The position numbers and the translations under genes were made by a program. From assembly GCF_008085905.1 (NCBI RefSeq), contig NZ_VSFF01000007.1, positions 1 through 64,000 of the forward strand: DNA of 64,000 nt. Direction: 5' to 3'. The notes below the pieces were generated by a model, which did no database searches, was not told where the DNA came from, and worked only from the letters and a program-made list of their open reading frames with translations. Below, piece after piece: positions 1 to 11,800 of this stretch. This DNA is from Actinomadura syzygii (GTDB lineage Bacteria > Actinomycetota > Actinomycetes > Streptosporangiales > Streptosporangiaceae). Position 1 is the stretch's first letter. Each line of letters opens with the position of its first letter.

Positions 1-60
1 GGTGGGACAGAGTCCGCCGCGCGGGAAGGAGGGCCGGGTTGGCCGGGGGGCGGCCCCCGG

Positions 61-116
61 GGGGGCCGGGGGGGGGCGGGGGGGGGGGGGGGCGGGGGCG
101 GGGTGGGGGGGGGGGG
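61..116. repeat. Low-complexity poly-G tract
   Basis: The plus strand is almost pure G, in runs of 3 to 14 G broken by single C or T. Such a tract can form G-quadruplexes and is prone to slippage and sequencing error. Reading frames through it give only glycine/arginine/proline low-complexity peptides, so I see no gene in 1-397. Confidence 0.85.
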
Positions 117-134
117 AACCGCCCCGCCGTTCGG

Positions 135-182
135 CGTGTTGCGCGGCCTTCGGCGCTGGGGCGCCGAAGGCCACGCAACACG
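135..182. terminator. Long GC-rich hairpin
   Basis: Arms at 136-143 and 174-181 (8 bp) and 145-156 and 161-172 (12 bp) pair perfectly around one C/A mismatch, with a TGGG loop at 157-160. It has the size of an actinobacterial terminator stem, probably serving a gene beyond the left edge. No clear T-tract follows it on either strand. Confidence 0.6.
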
Positions 183-397
183 TGGCCCCGGCTCAGGTCG
201 AGTCCAAGAGGGTTGGAACTGGGCTCCTTCAAGAGCGCCGAGTCTCGTGCCCAGACGGGCACCGTGACGGACGCAGGCGGGTCCGGCACTGTGGTGGTGG
301 AGGCCCGGTGGGCGCTGTGGTGGTGGAGGCTCGTCTGGCAGTGTGACTGGGCAGGCGGGTTCGGGGGAGCGGTGGTGTAGGTCGGCGTCGGGGGAAA

Positions 398-435
398 GCA
401 GTGGTCCCCGGCCGAAACGGCCGGGGACCCACTGC
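398..435 (-). terminator. Terminator of the GH26-like gene
   Basis: This is a 17-bp stem (398-414 with 418-435) with an AAA loop and one bulged C. On the minus strand it is followed by TTTCCCC, and it lies 21 bases past the stop codon of the gene ending at 456. This is the geometry of an intrinsic terminator. Confidence 0.75.
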
Positions 436-455
436 TTGTTTGGGTTCTTGGTGCT

Positions 456-2066
456 CTAGCAGAACTCTTTCCAGGCCGTCTTGCTCTGGGGGTCCAGGAG
501 GCGGAAGTCTCCGGTGCTCCAGTCGAGGTCGAAGTAGGCGACCCAGAGGGCCTGGTTCTTGGCCAGGTAGGCGTTGGTGGCTCTCAGCCAGGCGGCGCGG
601 CGGTCGCCGTTGTCGCCCTTGACCAGGAAGCTGCCCGTCTCGGCCACGCCGAAGGGGAGTTTCTCGGCCCTGCTGGTGGCGATGACCCGGTCGTACATGA
701 GGGACGGGTCGTCGTAGCGGCCCTTCTTCCAGCCGAGGTTGTACACGTCCCAGCCGAGGACCTGGATGACGTCGCGGCCCGGGTAGTAGTCGCGCCAGTC
801 GCGCTTGGACAGCGGGTCGAGGCTCCAGCCCATGAGGACGAGCGTGGCGTGCAGCTTCGGGTTGCCGGCCTTGTCGGCGAGGGTCCGCAGGCGGCGCCAG
901 GCGGCGCGGTAGTCGGCGGCGGTGAACTCGCCGGAGGCGATGTTGTCCTCGGGCTCGTGGTAGTAGACCCAGTAGACGTCGCGGTCGCTCGGCGCGGTCG
1001 CGAACCAGTTGGTGAACGCCTTGTCGTACTTGCCGGACAGGACGTCCTTCGGCGCGAGCTTGAACGAGATGATCGGCGGCCGGTGCCCGGTGTTCGGGTT
1101 GCCGGGCCACGCCGGCGGGACGCCGCGGTAGAACAGCCGGACGGTCTCAAGCCCGCCGTACTCGCCGTCCATGCGGGTCAGGGCGCGCTGGAACGTCTCG
1201 CCCGACTTGAGGTTGAGGGAGACGCCGCAGAGCGTCCGGCCGCCGCCGGGGGTGCCGCCGGACGGCGGCGTGGTCGGCGAGGGCACCTCCCAGGTGGGCT
1301 CGGGGCCGGGCGTCGGCAGCGACGTCGCGGTCTGCTCGGGCGTCCCGCCGGAGGTGGACGGGGTCGGCGACGGCCGGTCGCCGCGCCGGGTCCTCAGCAC
1401 GAGGCGCGGACCCTCGCCGGTCTCCCGCGAGTGCAGGGACGCCGCCGAGCCGGGGCTGCTGTTGGTGATCGCGAACGCGTAGCGGCCGGGGCCGGTCACG
1501 ACCGAGCCGACGTCGAACAGGATCCGGTCGCCGCGGGTGACGGCGGTGGCGACGACCGGGCCCGCGACGGGGCGGTTCGTCCAGGACGTGTCGCTCTCCG
1601 TCCAGGAACCGGGAAGGCTGCGCAGCTCCACGTCGCGCGGCCGGTTCTCGGGCCGGTCGAAGACGACCTCCACGCGGGCCTTGGTGACGCGGGGGGTTCC
1701 CGGGGGGACGTCGAACGCGACGTACGCCTCGGTGTGCCAGGACGGCCACAGCGAGGCGGTGATCTTCTTCGCGGTGCCGAACCCCTTGCCGGGCATCTCG
1801 CGGACGACGTAGGTGTCCGCGGCGGCGGGCACGACGGTCCCGGACCCGGCGGACGTGGTGCGGGCGTCGCGGTCCAGCGCGCCGCCGCCGAGCGCGATCG
1901 CACCGGCGGAGCAGCCGACGACGATGAGGGTGCCCGCGGTCGTGAAGTAGAACGCGGGCCGCGGCCCGCGCCGCCGGGCGCGCCGCGCCCGGGCGGGCGG
2001 GACGGGCTGTGAGCGGCGCGGGTCGGGCCGGTGATGTCCACCGGGGAACGGGTCGTGTTCGGCCAC
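456..2066 (-). CDS. Membrane-anchored DNRLRE-domain protein with GH26-like C-terminus
   Basis: A 536-residue protein. A basic cytoplasmic tail (1-37) precedes one membrane segment (about 38-60). A DNRLRE/CBM96-like beta domain follows (about 78-225, with the typical 'DTYV' and 'W.ES.TSW.NRP' patterns), then a Pro/Thr/Ser linker (230-275) and a C-terminal module of about 260 residues. That module resembles a GH26-like TIM barrel, with 'YYHEPED' as candidate acid/base and 'GVAETGS' as candidate nucleophile strand. I infer an extracellular polysaccharide-binding or -cleaving enzyme held at the membrane. Start is GTG with a G-rich Shine-Dalgarno. The neighbouring glycosyltransferase and propeller protein fit a cell-surface polysaccharide locus. 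The substrate is unknown. Confidence 0.75.
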   Translation of the reverse strand: MAEHDPFPGGHHRPDPRRSQPVPPARARRARRRGPRPAFYFTTAGTLIVVGCSAGAIALGGGALDRDARTTSAGSGTVVPAAADTYVVREMPGKGFGTAKKITASLWPSWHTEAYVAFDVPPGTPRVTKARVEVVFDRPENRPRDVELRSLPGSWTESDTSWTNRPVAGPVVATAVTRGDRILFDVGSVVTGPGRYAFAITNSSPGSAASLHSRETGEGPRLVLRTRRGDRPSPTPSTSGGTPEQTATSLPTPGPEPTWEVPSPTTPPSGGTPGGGRTLCGVSLNLKSGETFQRALTRMDGEYGGLETVRLFYRGVPPAWPGNPNTGHRPPIISFKLAPKDVLSGKYDKAFTNWFATAPSDRDVYWVYYHEPEDNIASGEFTAADYRAAWRRLRTLADKAGNPKLHATLVLMGWSLDPLSKRDWRDYYPGRDVIQVLGWDVYNLGWKKGRYDDPSLMYDRVIATSRAEKLPFGVAETGSFLVKGDNGDRRAAWLRATNAYLAKNQALWVAYFDLDWSTGDFRLLDPQSKTAWKEFC

Positions 2067-2188
2067 TGCCGCCCCCTTCAGTTCAATGGTCTTTGCCCTC
2101 TGTTCACCGCATAGGGCCCGTTTTGTTACCGCCCTTTATCCCACAAGGCCGCAATTTTCACATCCGTTACGTCCGGAGGCGGCCGGGC

Positions 2189-3460
2189 TCAGCCCAGCGG
2201 GAACATCCCCACCCGGCCGTGGTACTCGTGGCCGAGCTGGTCGGTGTCGCTGCCGACGAGGAGGCCCTTGGGGTCGGCGACGAGGGTCTCGACGCCGTGC
2301 CCGAGCGTCCGGGTCGGGTTCCACGACAGCGCCTTGCCGGTCGCCGGGTTCAGCGCGCCGATGCCGGGACGCGACACCGCGCCGGGACCGGCGGAGTCGT
2401 GGCCCTGCGGGTTGTCGAGCCAGCGCTGGTGCCCGCCGACGTACACGGCCGCGCCGGTGATGGACGTGGACAGCAGCGTGTCGCCGCCCGTCCAGTTCAC
2501 CCAGGTCGGCTTCCTGCCGGAGCCGGTGGCGGACGACTCCCAGCGCGCGGCCGAGTCGCACAGCGTGCTGGTGCCGTAGGGGCCGCCGGTGGTGACGACG
2601 ACGAAGTACTTGCCGTCCGGGGAGAAGTCCATCCCGCGCATGTAGGTGTCGAACGCGCCGAGGTTGCAGGCGTCGGCGTACTCGGTCGTCGCCCAGGTCG
2701 ACAGCGCGGCCGTGCCCTTGCCCGTGTTGATCACCGCGATCTGCGGGCGGCTCTGGCCGTTGACCTTGGTGAACGTCCCGTTGATGACCAGCCGGGTGTC
2801 GGCTGGGTCGACCGCCAGCTTGTAGACCTTGAGCGCGCCCGAACGCGGCGTGGTGACGCTGAAGTTGAAGCCGGCGTCGGCGGCGCCGGTGAGGGCGTCC
2901 ACGCGGGCCACGGCGGTGCGGGCCTTGCCGCCCGCCTGCGTGAACGTCCCGCCGATGTAGATCCGGGCGCCGCGTCGCACCATGGTCGTGACCCGGTAGT
3001 TCACGTTCGGCTTGAAGCCGGTGTGCAGCTTGTTGGTGGTGGTGTTGAGCGAGGCGACCGTGCCGGTCTTTGTGCCGTTGACGGTCGTGAACGTCCCGGC
3101 GAGGTAGACCCAGCCGCTCGTGCCCGCCTGGAGGGCGTGGACGGTGCCGTTCACCTTCGGGACGAAGGCCGTGCTGACCTTTCCGGTGCTCATGTCGTAG
3201 GCGAAGAGGTTGTGGCGCTTGAGCGTGGGCTTGCCGCTGCCCGCCTCGCGCACCTCCTCGAAGTTGCCGCCGACGACGACGAGGCCGCCCACGACGGCGA
3301 CGGCGCGGACGGTTCCGTCAAGCACGTGCGGGGTGTTGTTCACCGGGTTCGCCGAGACCACGGACCCCTGGGCGAGGTCGGCGGACGCCGTGCCCGCCGC
3401 GGCGGTCAGGGCGGACGCGGCGAGAGCGGTGGCCGTGATGCAGGCGATTGAACGGCGCAT
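2189..3460 (-). CDS. Secreted beta-propeller (delta-60-like repeat) protein
   Basis: 423 residues from the ATG at 3460, chosen because GGAG lies 8 bases upstream and the next residues (MRRS, then an Ala-rich hydrophobic stretch ending AGTASA) form a Sec signal peptide. The mature part is built of repeated blades with motifs such as 'VYLAGTFTTVNG', 'IYIGGTFTQAGG' and 'LVINGTFTKVNG', typical of delta-60-type propellers. No catalytic residues are recognisable, so an extracellular binding or scaffold role is the most that can be said. It lies 122 bp upstream of the GH26-like gene on the same strand. Confidence 0.75.
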   Translation of the reverse strand: MRRSIACITATALAASALTAAAGTASADLAQGSVVSANPVNNTPHVLDGTVRAVAVVGGLVVVGGNFEEVREAGSGKPTLKRHNLFAYDMSTGKVSTAFVPKVNGTVHALQAGTSGWVYLAGTFTTVNGTKTGTVASLNTTTNKLHTGFKPNVNYRVTTMVRRGARIYIGGTFTQAGGKARTAVARVDALTGAADAGFNFSVTTPRSGALKVYKLAVDPADTRLVINGTFTKVNGQSRPQIAVINTGKGTAALSTWATTEYADACNLGAFDTYMRGMDFSPDGKYFVVVTTGGPYGTSTLCDSAARWESSATGSGRKPTWVNWTGGDTLLSTSITGAAVYVGGHQRWLDNPQGHDSAGPGAVSRPGIGALNPATGKALSWNPTRTLGHGVETLVADPKGLLVGSDTDQLGHEYHGRVGMFPLG

Positions 3461-3567
3461 GAATGTGCTCCGGGGTGCGGCCGGGAATAGTGATGACATC
3501 CTGTACTACCACAAAGCGGGAAAGCCGGCGGCCGTTCCGGGAAAGCGCTACGGGACGGAGACCGCGA

Positions 3568-4359
3568 TCACGTGTCCCGGCTCTTGCCGTTCCGGATTCG
3601 GTGGACCAGAACCCGGGTCAGATATGCGCCCAGTTCGATGGTGTAACGGCGCCAGAGCCGGCGCGGTTCCCTGGCGAGCCGGTACAGGAAGCCGATCCGC
3701 AATTTCAGCACCCAGGCCGGATAGTAGTCGCGCCGTTCCGCGAGGTGCTCGAAGTAGGCGCCGCAGGTGATCACGACGGGCGCGGTCAGCTCGTCCCGGT
3801 ATTCGGTGACGAACCGCTGCTGCAGCGGCGTGCCGAGCCCGACGTGCAGGATGTCCGGGGCCGACTCGTTGATCTCGGCGACGAGCCGCGCCGCCGTCGC
3901 GTCCGGGATGCGGCCGTTCTCGGCGGCCCAGTGGCCGTGCTGCGTGCCGGCGATCTCCAGGCCCGGGTACCAGTTCCGGACGTTCTCCGCCGCCGCCTCC
4001 GCGACGCCGGGAGCGTTCCCGAACAGGAAGACGCGCCAGCCCTGTTCGGCGGGCTGGCCGAACAGGTGGTCGGTGAGGTCGTCGTTCGCCATTCGCTCCG
4101 GCACCGGGCGGCCGAAGATCCGGGCGGCGAGCACCACGCCCCAGCCGTCCGGGAGGTTCAGGTCGAAGCCGTTCATGAGGTCGCGCAGCGCGTGGTCTTT
4201 CTGCGCTTTGAGCACGTAGTCCGGATTGGCGAAGGTGACGGTCAGCTTCGTCCGCTCTTTGACCGCCGTTTCGACGAACGCCCGGAACTGCGCGACATCG
4301 GTGCGGCTGACCCGGACGCCGAGGACGTCGACGGTGTCATGCGGCCATCGTTGGTCCAC
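3568..4359 (-). CDS. WecG/TagA/CpsF family glycosyltransferase
   Basis: 263 residues. This family (GT26) transfers N-acetylmannosamine-type sugars onto lipid-linked intermediates for teichoic acid, capsule or exopolysaccharide. Visible hallmarks are 'FANPDYVLKA' (43-52), 'LPDGWG' (69-74) with the catalytic Asp, and 'VGLGTPLQQ' (173-181), the counterpart of the family's VGLG.PKQE. A basic C-terminal tail probably contacts the membrane. The start codon lies inside the end of the upstream exporter gene (23-bp overlap), suggesting translational coupling. Acceptor and sugar are not deducible here. Confidence 0.88.
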   Translation of the reverse strand: MDQRWPHDTVDVLGVRVSRTDVAQFRAFVETAVKERTKLTVTFANPDYVLKAQKDHALRDLMNGFDLNLPDGWGVVLAARIFGRPVPERMANDDLTDHLFGQPAEQGWRVFLFGNAPGVAEAAAENVRNWYPGLEIAGTQHGHWAAENGRIPDATAARLVAEINESAPDILHVGLGTPLQQRFVTEYRDELTAPVVITCGAYFEHLAERRDYYPAWVLKLRIGFLYRLAREPRRLWRRYTIELGAYLTRVLVHRIRNGKSRDT

Positions 4360-5311
4360 GCTCGCCCTGCTCTCCTGACGTGCCCGCGAGGCCGGGCGGT
4401 ACGACCGGAGAGTGCAGCGTATCCCGGTTCCGGGCGGCGCGGTTCCGCAGCACGAGCGCCACCGCGACGGTGCCGGAGGTCAGGACGACCATCGTCCACG
4501 CGAGCGGGACGGCGCCCACCCCGAACATCTTCAGCGAGGACGCGACGAGCACGAGCGCCAGCACGCGCCGGATGAGCCCGCCGGGCGCCCGCGAGGAGAT
4601 CTTCGAGCCGAGGTACACGCCGGGAATGGACCCGACGAGCAGCGCGGCGGTGACCTCCATCCGGAAGTCGCCGAACAGGATGTGGCCGATGGCGGCCGCG
4701 AACACCAGCGGGACGGCCTGGAGCAGGTCGGTGCCGACGAGCTGGTTCGCCTTGAGGGACGGGTAGAGCGCCAGCAGCGCGACGATGATCAGCGAGCCGG
4801 AGCCGACGGAGGTGATCCCGACGATGAGCCCGCCGACCACGCCGACCAGGACGGTCGGCACCGGCCGCACCTTCACCCGGGAGCCGCCCTCGGCCTCGTC
4901 GGCGGGCTCCCCGCGGAACCGGCGGCCGAGCAGCCCGCGCGCGACGAGCCCGGCCGCCGCGATCATCAGCGCGACGCCCATCGCCTTGCCGATCAGGTCC
5001 TCGACGGACGCGCCGTCGCCGAGCGCCTTCGCCAGCAGCACGCCGGAGAACGCGGCGGGCACCGAGCCCGCGCACAGCCAGCCGACGAGCCGCAGGTCGA
5101 TCGTGCCCTGCCGGTAGTGGACGGCGCTGCCGACCGGCTTCATCACGGCGGCGGCGACGAGGTCGCTGGACACGGCGGCGAGCGGGCTGACGCCGAAGAA
5201 CGTCACCAGCATCGGCGTCATCAGCGCGCCGCCGCCCATGCCGGTCAGCCCGACGATGATGGCGACGAGGAACGAGCCGAACGCCATCGTCCAATCGAAG
5301 TCCATTGGCAT
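4337..5311 (-). CDS. TauE/SafE (DUF81) sulfite/anion exporter
   Basis: 324 residues, almost entirely hydrophobic, with about eight membrane segments in two half-repeats. Each half carries the family's glycine-rich signature ('GLTGMGGGALMTPML' near the N-terminus and 'GITSVGSGSLIIVAL' mid-protein). Family members export sulfite, sulfoacetate or other sulfur anions, or organic acids. Being downstream of the APS-kinase gene on the same strand supports a sulfur role. It overlaps the glycosyltransferase start. The central loop (about 130-150) is hydrophilic. Upstream, CCTA and TAGG half-sites flank 9 bases at 5316-5332. Confidence 0.87.
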   Translation of the reverse strand: MPMDFDWTMAFGSFLVAIIVGLTGMGGGALMTPMLVTFFGVSPLAAVSSDLVAAAVMKPVGSAVHYRQGTIDLRLVGWLCAGSVPAAFSGVLLAKALGDGASVEDLIGKAMGVALMIAAAGLVARGLLGRRFRGEPADEAEGGSRVKVRPVPTVLVGVVGGLIVGITSVGSGSLIIVALLALYPSLKANQLVGTDLLQAVPLVFAAAIGHILFGDFRMEVTAALLVGSIPGVYLGSKISSRAPGGLIRRVLALVLVASSLKMFGVGAVPLAWTMVVLTSGTVAVALVLRNRAARNRDTLHSPVVPPGLAGTSGEQGERGPTMAA

Positions 5312-5418
5312 GACCTACCAGGCATATAGGAAAACTCGTCAGTCAGACTAGGACATACAGGGCGCACCTGTTAACCCGGGTTGCGGTCGACCGACAGTGA
5401 CTGATCAGGCGCCAAGAG

Positions 5419-6939
5419 TCAGGCGGATCGCACCCAGCCGCCGTCCACGAGCAGATCGAGGACGAGTCCGACCGCCTCGTCCGGCGCCATCTTGGACGTG
5501 TCGAGCACGAGGTCGGCGTCGTCCGGCTCCTCGTAGGGGTCGGAGATCCCGGTGAACTCGGGGATGAGGCCCGCCCGCGCCTTCGCGTACAGGCCCTTGC
5601 GGTCGCGGCGCTCGCACTCCTCCAGCGGCGTCGCGACGTGCACGAGGATGAAGTCGCCCACGGCGGACACCATCCGGCGCACCTCCGCGCGGGTCGCCGC
5701 GTACGGCGCGATCGGCGCGCAGATCGCGGTGCCGCCGTGCCGGGTGATCTCGGCGGCGACGAACCCGATGCGGCGGATGTTCAGGTCGCGGTCGGCGCGC
5801 GAGAACGTCAGGCCGGACGACAGCATCGTCCGGACGACGTCGCCGTCGAGCAGCGTGACCGTCCGGCCGCCGCGCTCGACCAGCGCGTCGGCGAGGCCGC
5901 GCGCGACCGTCGACTTCCCCGACCCGGACAGGCCGGTGAAGAACACCGTGATGCCGCGCCGCACCTTCGGCGGGCGGGCGATCGCCAGCTCGGCCGCCAC
6001 CGCGGGCGGGGTGAACCAGTCGGGGACGGGCTCGCCCGCGTCGAGCAGCTCGCCCAGCCGCTCGGCGGTCAGCTCGGCCTGGACGTGGTCCGGCTCGATC
6101 CGCGCGACCGGCCGCCACACCTCGACGTCGGCGTCGTAGGCCCACGGCTCCGGCACGACGATCGGGACGGCGGCGCCATCGACCTCCGCGTCCGCGAGCA
6201 GGTGCGTCGCGCCGTAGGCGGCGGCGACCCGCGCCCGCAGCAGGAGGTCGCGCTCGGGCTCGACGCCCTCGCGCTCGGGCAGCGGGACGGGGACGATCCG
6301 GGCGCCGTCCGGCAGTTCCCGGCGCACGCCGAGCAGCGCCCGGACGAGCGAGTCGTCGTGCTCGCCGCCGAGCAGCGGCAGCACCAGCACCTCCGCGCCG
6401 AGCCGCTCCGCGACCTGCCTGAGCTGGCCGAGCTGCTTGCGGTGCAGCGGTTCGCGAGTGGCCACCGCGAGCCTGTTGGCGGGGGGCGCGGGAGGCCGTC
6501 CCCCCTCGGGGGCCTCGGCGGGGAGGGGGCCGCCCACCGGGTCCAGTTCGTCGGGGCGGCGGCGCAGGGCGTGGAACGCTCCGTGCGCCGGGGCGCGCAG
6601 CGCCTCCAACGGTCCGGCGAGCCGCCAGCCCCGGCCGGTCGGGTCCTGCCACGCCTCGGTGACGTCCAGCAGCGCGACCGGCACGCCCTCCGGGTCCTGG
6701 AGGACGATCCGCCCGTGCTCCGTCAGCTCCTTCGGCACCGACAGCGTGACCGGCACCGGCCACGGCGTGCCGTCGGCGAGCCGGCCGCCCGCGATCACCA
6801 TGGCCGCGTCGAACGAGCCGAGGAACCCGGTCAGCGGGCGGTACGCCCCGGCCAGGATCAGCTCGAGGTCGGCGAGCTCCACCGGACCGGGCGTCCAGGC
6901 GGGCAGGTCGCGCAGCGTGTCGGGTACGCCGTCGGTCAC
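5419..6939 (-). CDS. cysC: Adenylylsulfate kinase fused to degenerate ATP-sulfurylase domain
   Basis: 506 residues from the GTG at 6939. The C-terminal APS kinase (about 328-506) is intact: P-loop GLSGSGKST (336-344), DGD (365-367), 'RDLNIRRIG', 'IAPYAATR' and 'YEEP'. It phosphorylates adenylylsulfate to PAPS. Residues 1-320 align with ATP sulfurylase (PUA-like start, 'PLTGFLGSFDAAMV'). However, the QTRNP.H..H site is replaced by 'ATREPLHRKQ' (160-169), and the GRDHAG motif by 'ATHLLADAEVDGA', so sulfurylase activity is doubtful. A Pro/Gly-rich insert at 136-155 is encoded by a G/C-run repeat. The exporter gene follows downstream. Annotating it as bifunctional would overstate the evidence. 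Confidence 0.85.
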   Translation of the reverse strand: MTDGVPDTLRDLPAWTPGPVELADLELILAGAYRPLTGFLGSFDAAMVIAGGRLADGTPWPVPVTLSVPKELTEHGRIVLQDPEGVPVALLDVTEAWQDPTGRGWRLAGPLEALRAPAHGAFHALRRRPDELDPVGGPLPAEAPEGGRPPAPPANRLAVATREPLHRKQLGQLRQVAERLGAEVLVLPLLGGEHDDSLVRALLGVRRELPDGARIVPVPLPEREGVEPERDLLLRARVAAAYGATHLLADAEVDGAAVPIVVPEPWAYDADVEVWRPVARIEPDHVQAELTAERLGELLDAGEPVPDWFTPPAVAAELAIARPPKVRRGITVFFTGLSGSGKSTVARGLADALVERGGRTVTLLDGDVVRTMLSSGLTFSRADRDLNIRRIGFVAAEITRHGGTAICAPIAPYAATRAEVRRMVSAVGDFILVHVATPLEECERRDRKGLYAKARAGLIPEFTGISDPYEEPDDADLVLDTSKMAPDEAVGLVLDLLVDGGWVRSA

Positions 6940-6974
6940 CGCGGTCTCCGATCTGGCCCGGCGCGCGGCCGGGC

Positions 6975-7036
6975 GGGTGCGTGCGAATGGGAGTTTCCGC
7001 AGGAAAAATACTGCGTCGGGGCGGACGCACGCACCC
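6975..7036 (-). promoter_or_regulatory. Inverted-repeat leader upstream of the APS kinase gene
   Basis: Arms at 6975-6985 and 7026-7036 are an 11-bp perfect inverted repeat (GGGTGCGTGCG). They enclose a smaller CGCAG/CTGCG repeat around an unusually A/T-rich core (GGAAAAATA). It fills the 107-bp gap before the GTG. It could be an operator pair around the promoter or a structured leader. Confidence 0.45.
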
Positions 7037-7046
7037 CCGGACAGGC

Positions 7047-7922
7047 TCAGATGACCCGGGCGAAACGGTTCTCGGGCTTGCGGATGACGAACGTGACCTC
7101 GCTGTGGTCTGCGGTGAGGCGTCCCCTGCTCAGCAGCGCGACCAGCCGGCACAGCAGGTCGGCGGGGCCGGTTCCGGCCCCGAGCGCCTCGATCGACCGC
7201 CGGGACGCGTACTCCTCGCACACCACGAGCCCGCGCATCACGCAGTACCACTGCATCCCGGACCGGGACGCGACCCGCTCGTAGAGCGCGGTCGGCGGGG
7301 CCGTCCGGCCCGCGGGCCGCACCGCCCGCTCCAGGGCGCGTTCGGCGGCCCGCTCCGGGGGCCGCCGCAGGCCGCTCTCGGGCACCATGGCATCGCCCGT
7401 GAGCTGCGCGCCCGCGGGCTGCGGGACGCGGGCGTGCGCGCCGCGCCCCTGCCGCGCCCGCCGCCGCCCGCGGCGCCCGGACGTGTGCAGCCGGCGCGGC
7501 AGCGTCCGGTCGAGGAACGCGTACGCGGTGTTGCGGTCGCGCAGGTGGACGAGCAGCAGCCCGCCCGGCTTCAGCGCCGCGACGAACCGGTCGAGCACCA
7601 GCTCGGCGTGCGGCACCCGCTCGATCAGGTACGTCGCGTGGACGATGTCGAACGCGCGCGGCGGCAGCGGCACGGTGCGCAGGTCGCCGAGGTGCCAGGT
7701 GTCGAGGTCGGTCCGCTCGATGGTGTGGGCGCGCAGCGCGGGGGAGTCCTGGTCGACTCCGGTGGCGTGGTGGTCGCGGTCGCCGAGGTCGAGGCCCGTC
7801 CCCCAGCCGCAGCCCGCTTCCAGGACGTGGATCCGCTGCAGGGGCTTCTCTAGGGCGTACTGGCGGGCGCGTTCTGAGAAGAGATCGCCGTCGCTGGTCG
7901 GCGGCGTACGCAGATCGGTCAC
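7047..7922 (-). CDS. Class I SAM-dependent methyltransferase
   Basis: 291 residues from the GTG at 7922 (weak ribosome site). Motif I 'EAGCGWGTG' (35-43), the acidic end of strand 2 ('GVDQD', 55-59), 'FDIVHATYLIERVPH' (91-105) and 'LKPGGLLLVHL' (118-128) mark a methyltransferase-11 fold. Residues about 145-205 are an Arg/Ala/Pro-rich stretch unlike the rest; the normal C-terminal part ('GMQWYCVMRGLVVCEEYAS') resumes after it. The substrate is unknown. The gene is divergent from mfd. Confidence 0.75.
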   Translation of the reverse strand: MTDLRTPPTSDGDLFSERARQYALEKPLQRIHVLEAGCGWGTGLDLGDRDHHATGVDQDSPALRAHTIERTDLDTWHLGDLRTVPLPPRAFDIVHATYLIERVPHAELVLDRFVAALKPGGLLLVHLRDRNTAYAFLDRTLPRRLHTSGRRGRRRARQGRGAHARVPQPAGAQLTGDAMVPESGLRRPPERAAERALERAVRPAGRTAPPTALYERVASRSGMQWYCVMRGLVVCEEYASRRSIEALGAGTGPADLLCRLVALLSRGRLTADHSEVTFVIRKPENRFARVI

Positions 7923-8184
7923 AATCTCGCAGCGTAATCGCACGACTGCGCTCCGTCCGCTATTTGCCCTTTCTTGGTAACGGTCGTGTCGCGCTCCGTT
8001 CCGGCCGCTCCGTTCCGGGCGCTCCGGGTCCGCGAGTGCCGCGACCTGGGCTCCCGTGCGGGCGGACGGGCGGTCGGCGCGGGCGCGTACCCTGGTAGCC
8101 GACACCGGGATCCGCTGGGATTCCGGGTTTTCGGGCTGCCCTGGCACGGGGTGCATCGCTGAAATCGCGGGCGAACGGGCGAAG

Positions 8185-11745
<3,561 letters not shown>

Positions 11746-11800
11746 TCTGGCGCGGATCCCGGCGATCAACGCTCCCTGAACACGATGAGACGAGGAAACC

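Noticed and set aside
2-380. Overlapping plus-strand frames at the left edge
   Set aside because: They run through the poly-G tract and give Gly/Arg-rich peptides without recognisable domain or ribosome site.
849-2012. Plus-strand open frame opposite the GH26-like gene
   Set aside because: Low-complexity translation without domain features, while the minus-strand gene has signal, domains and a terminator.
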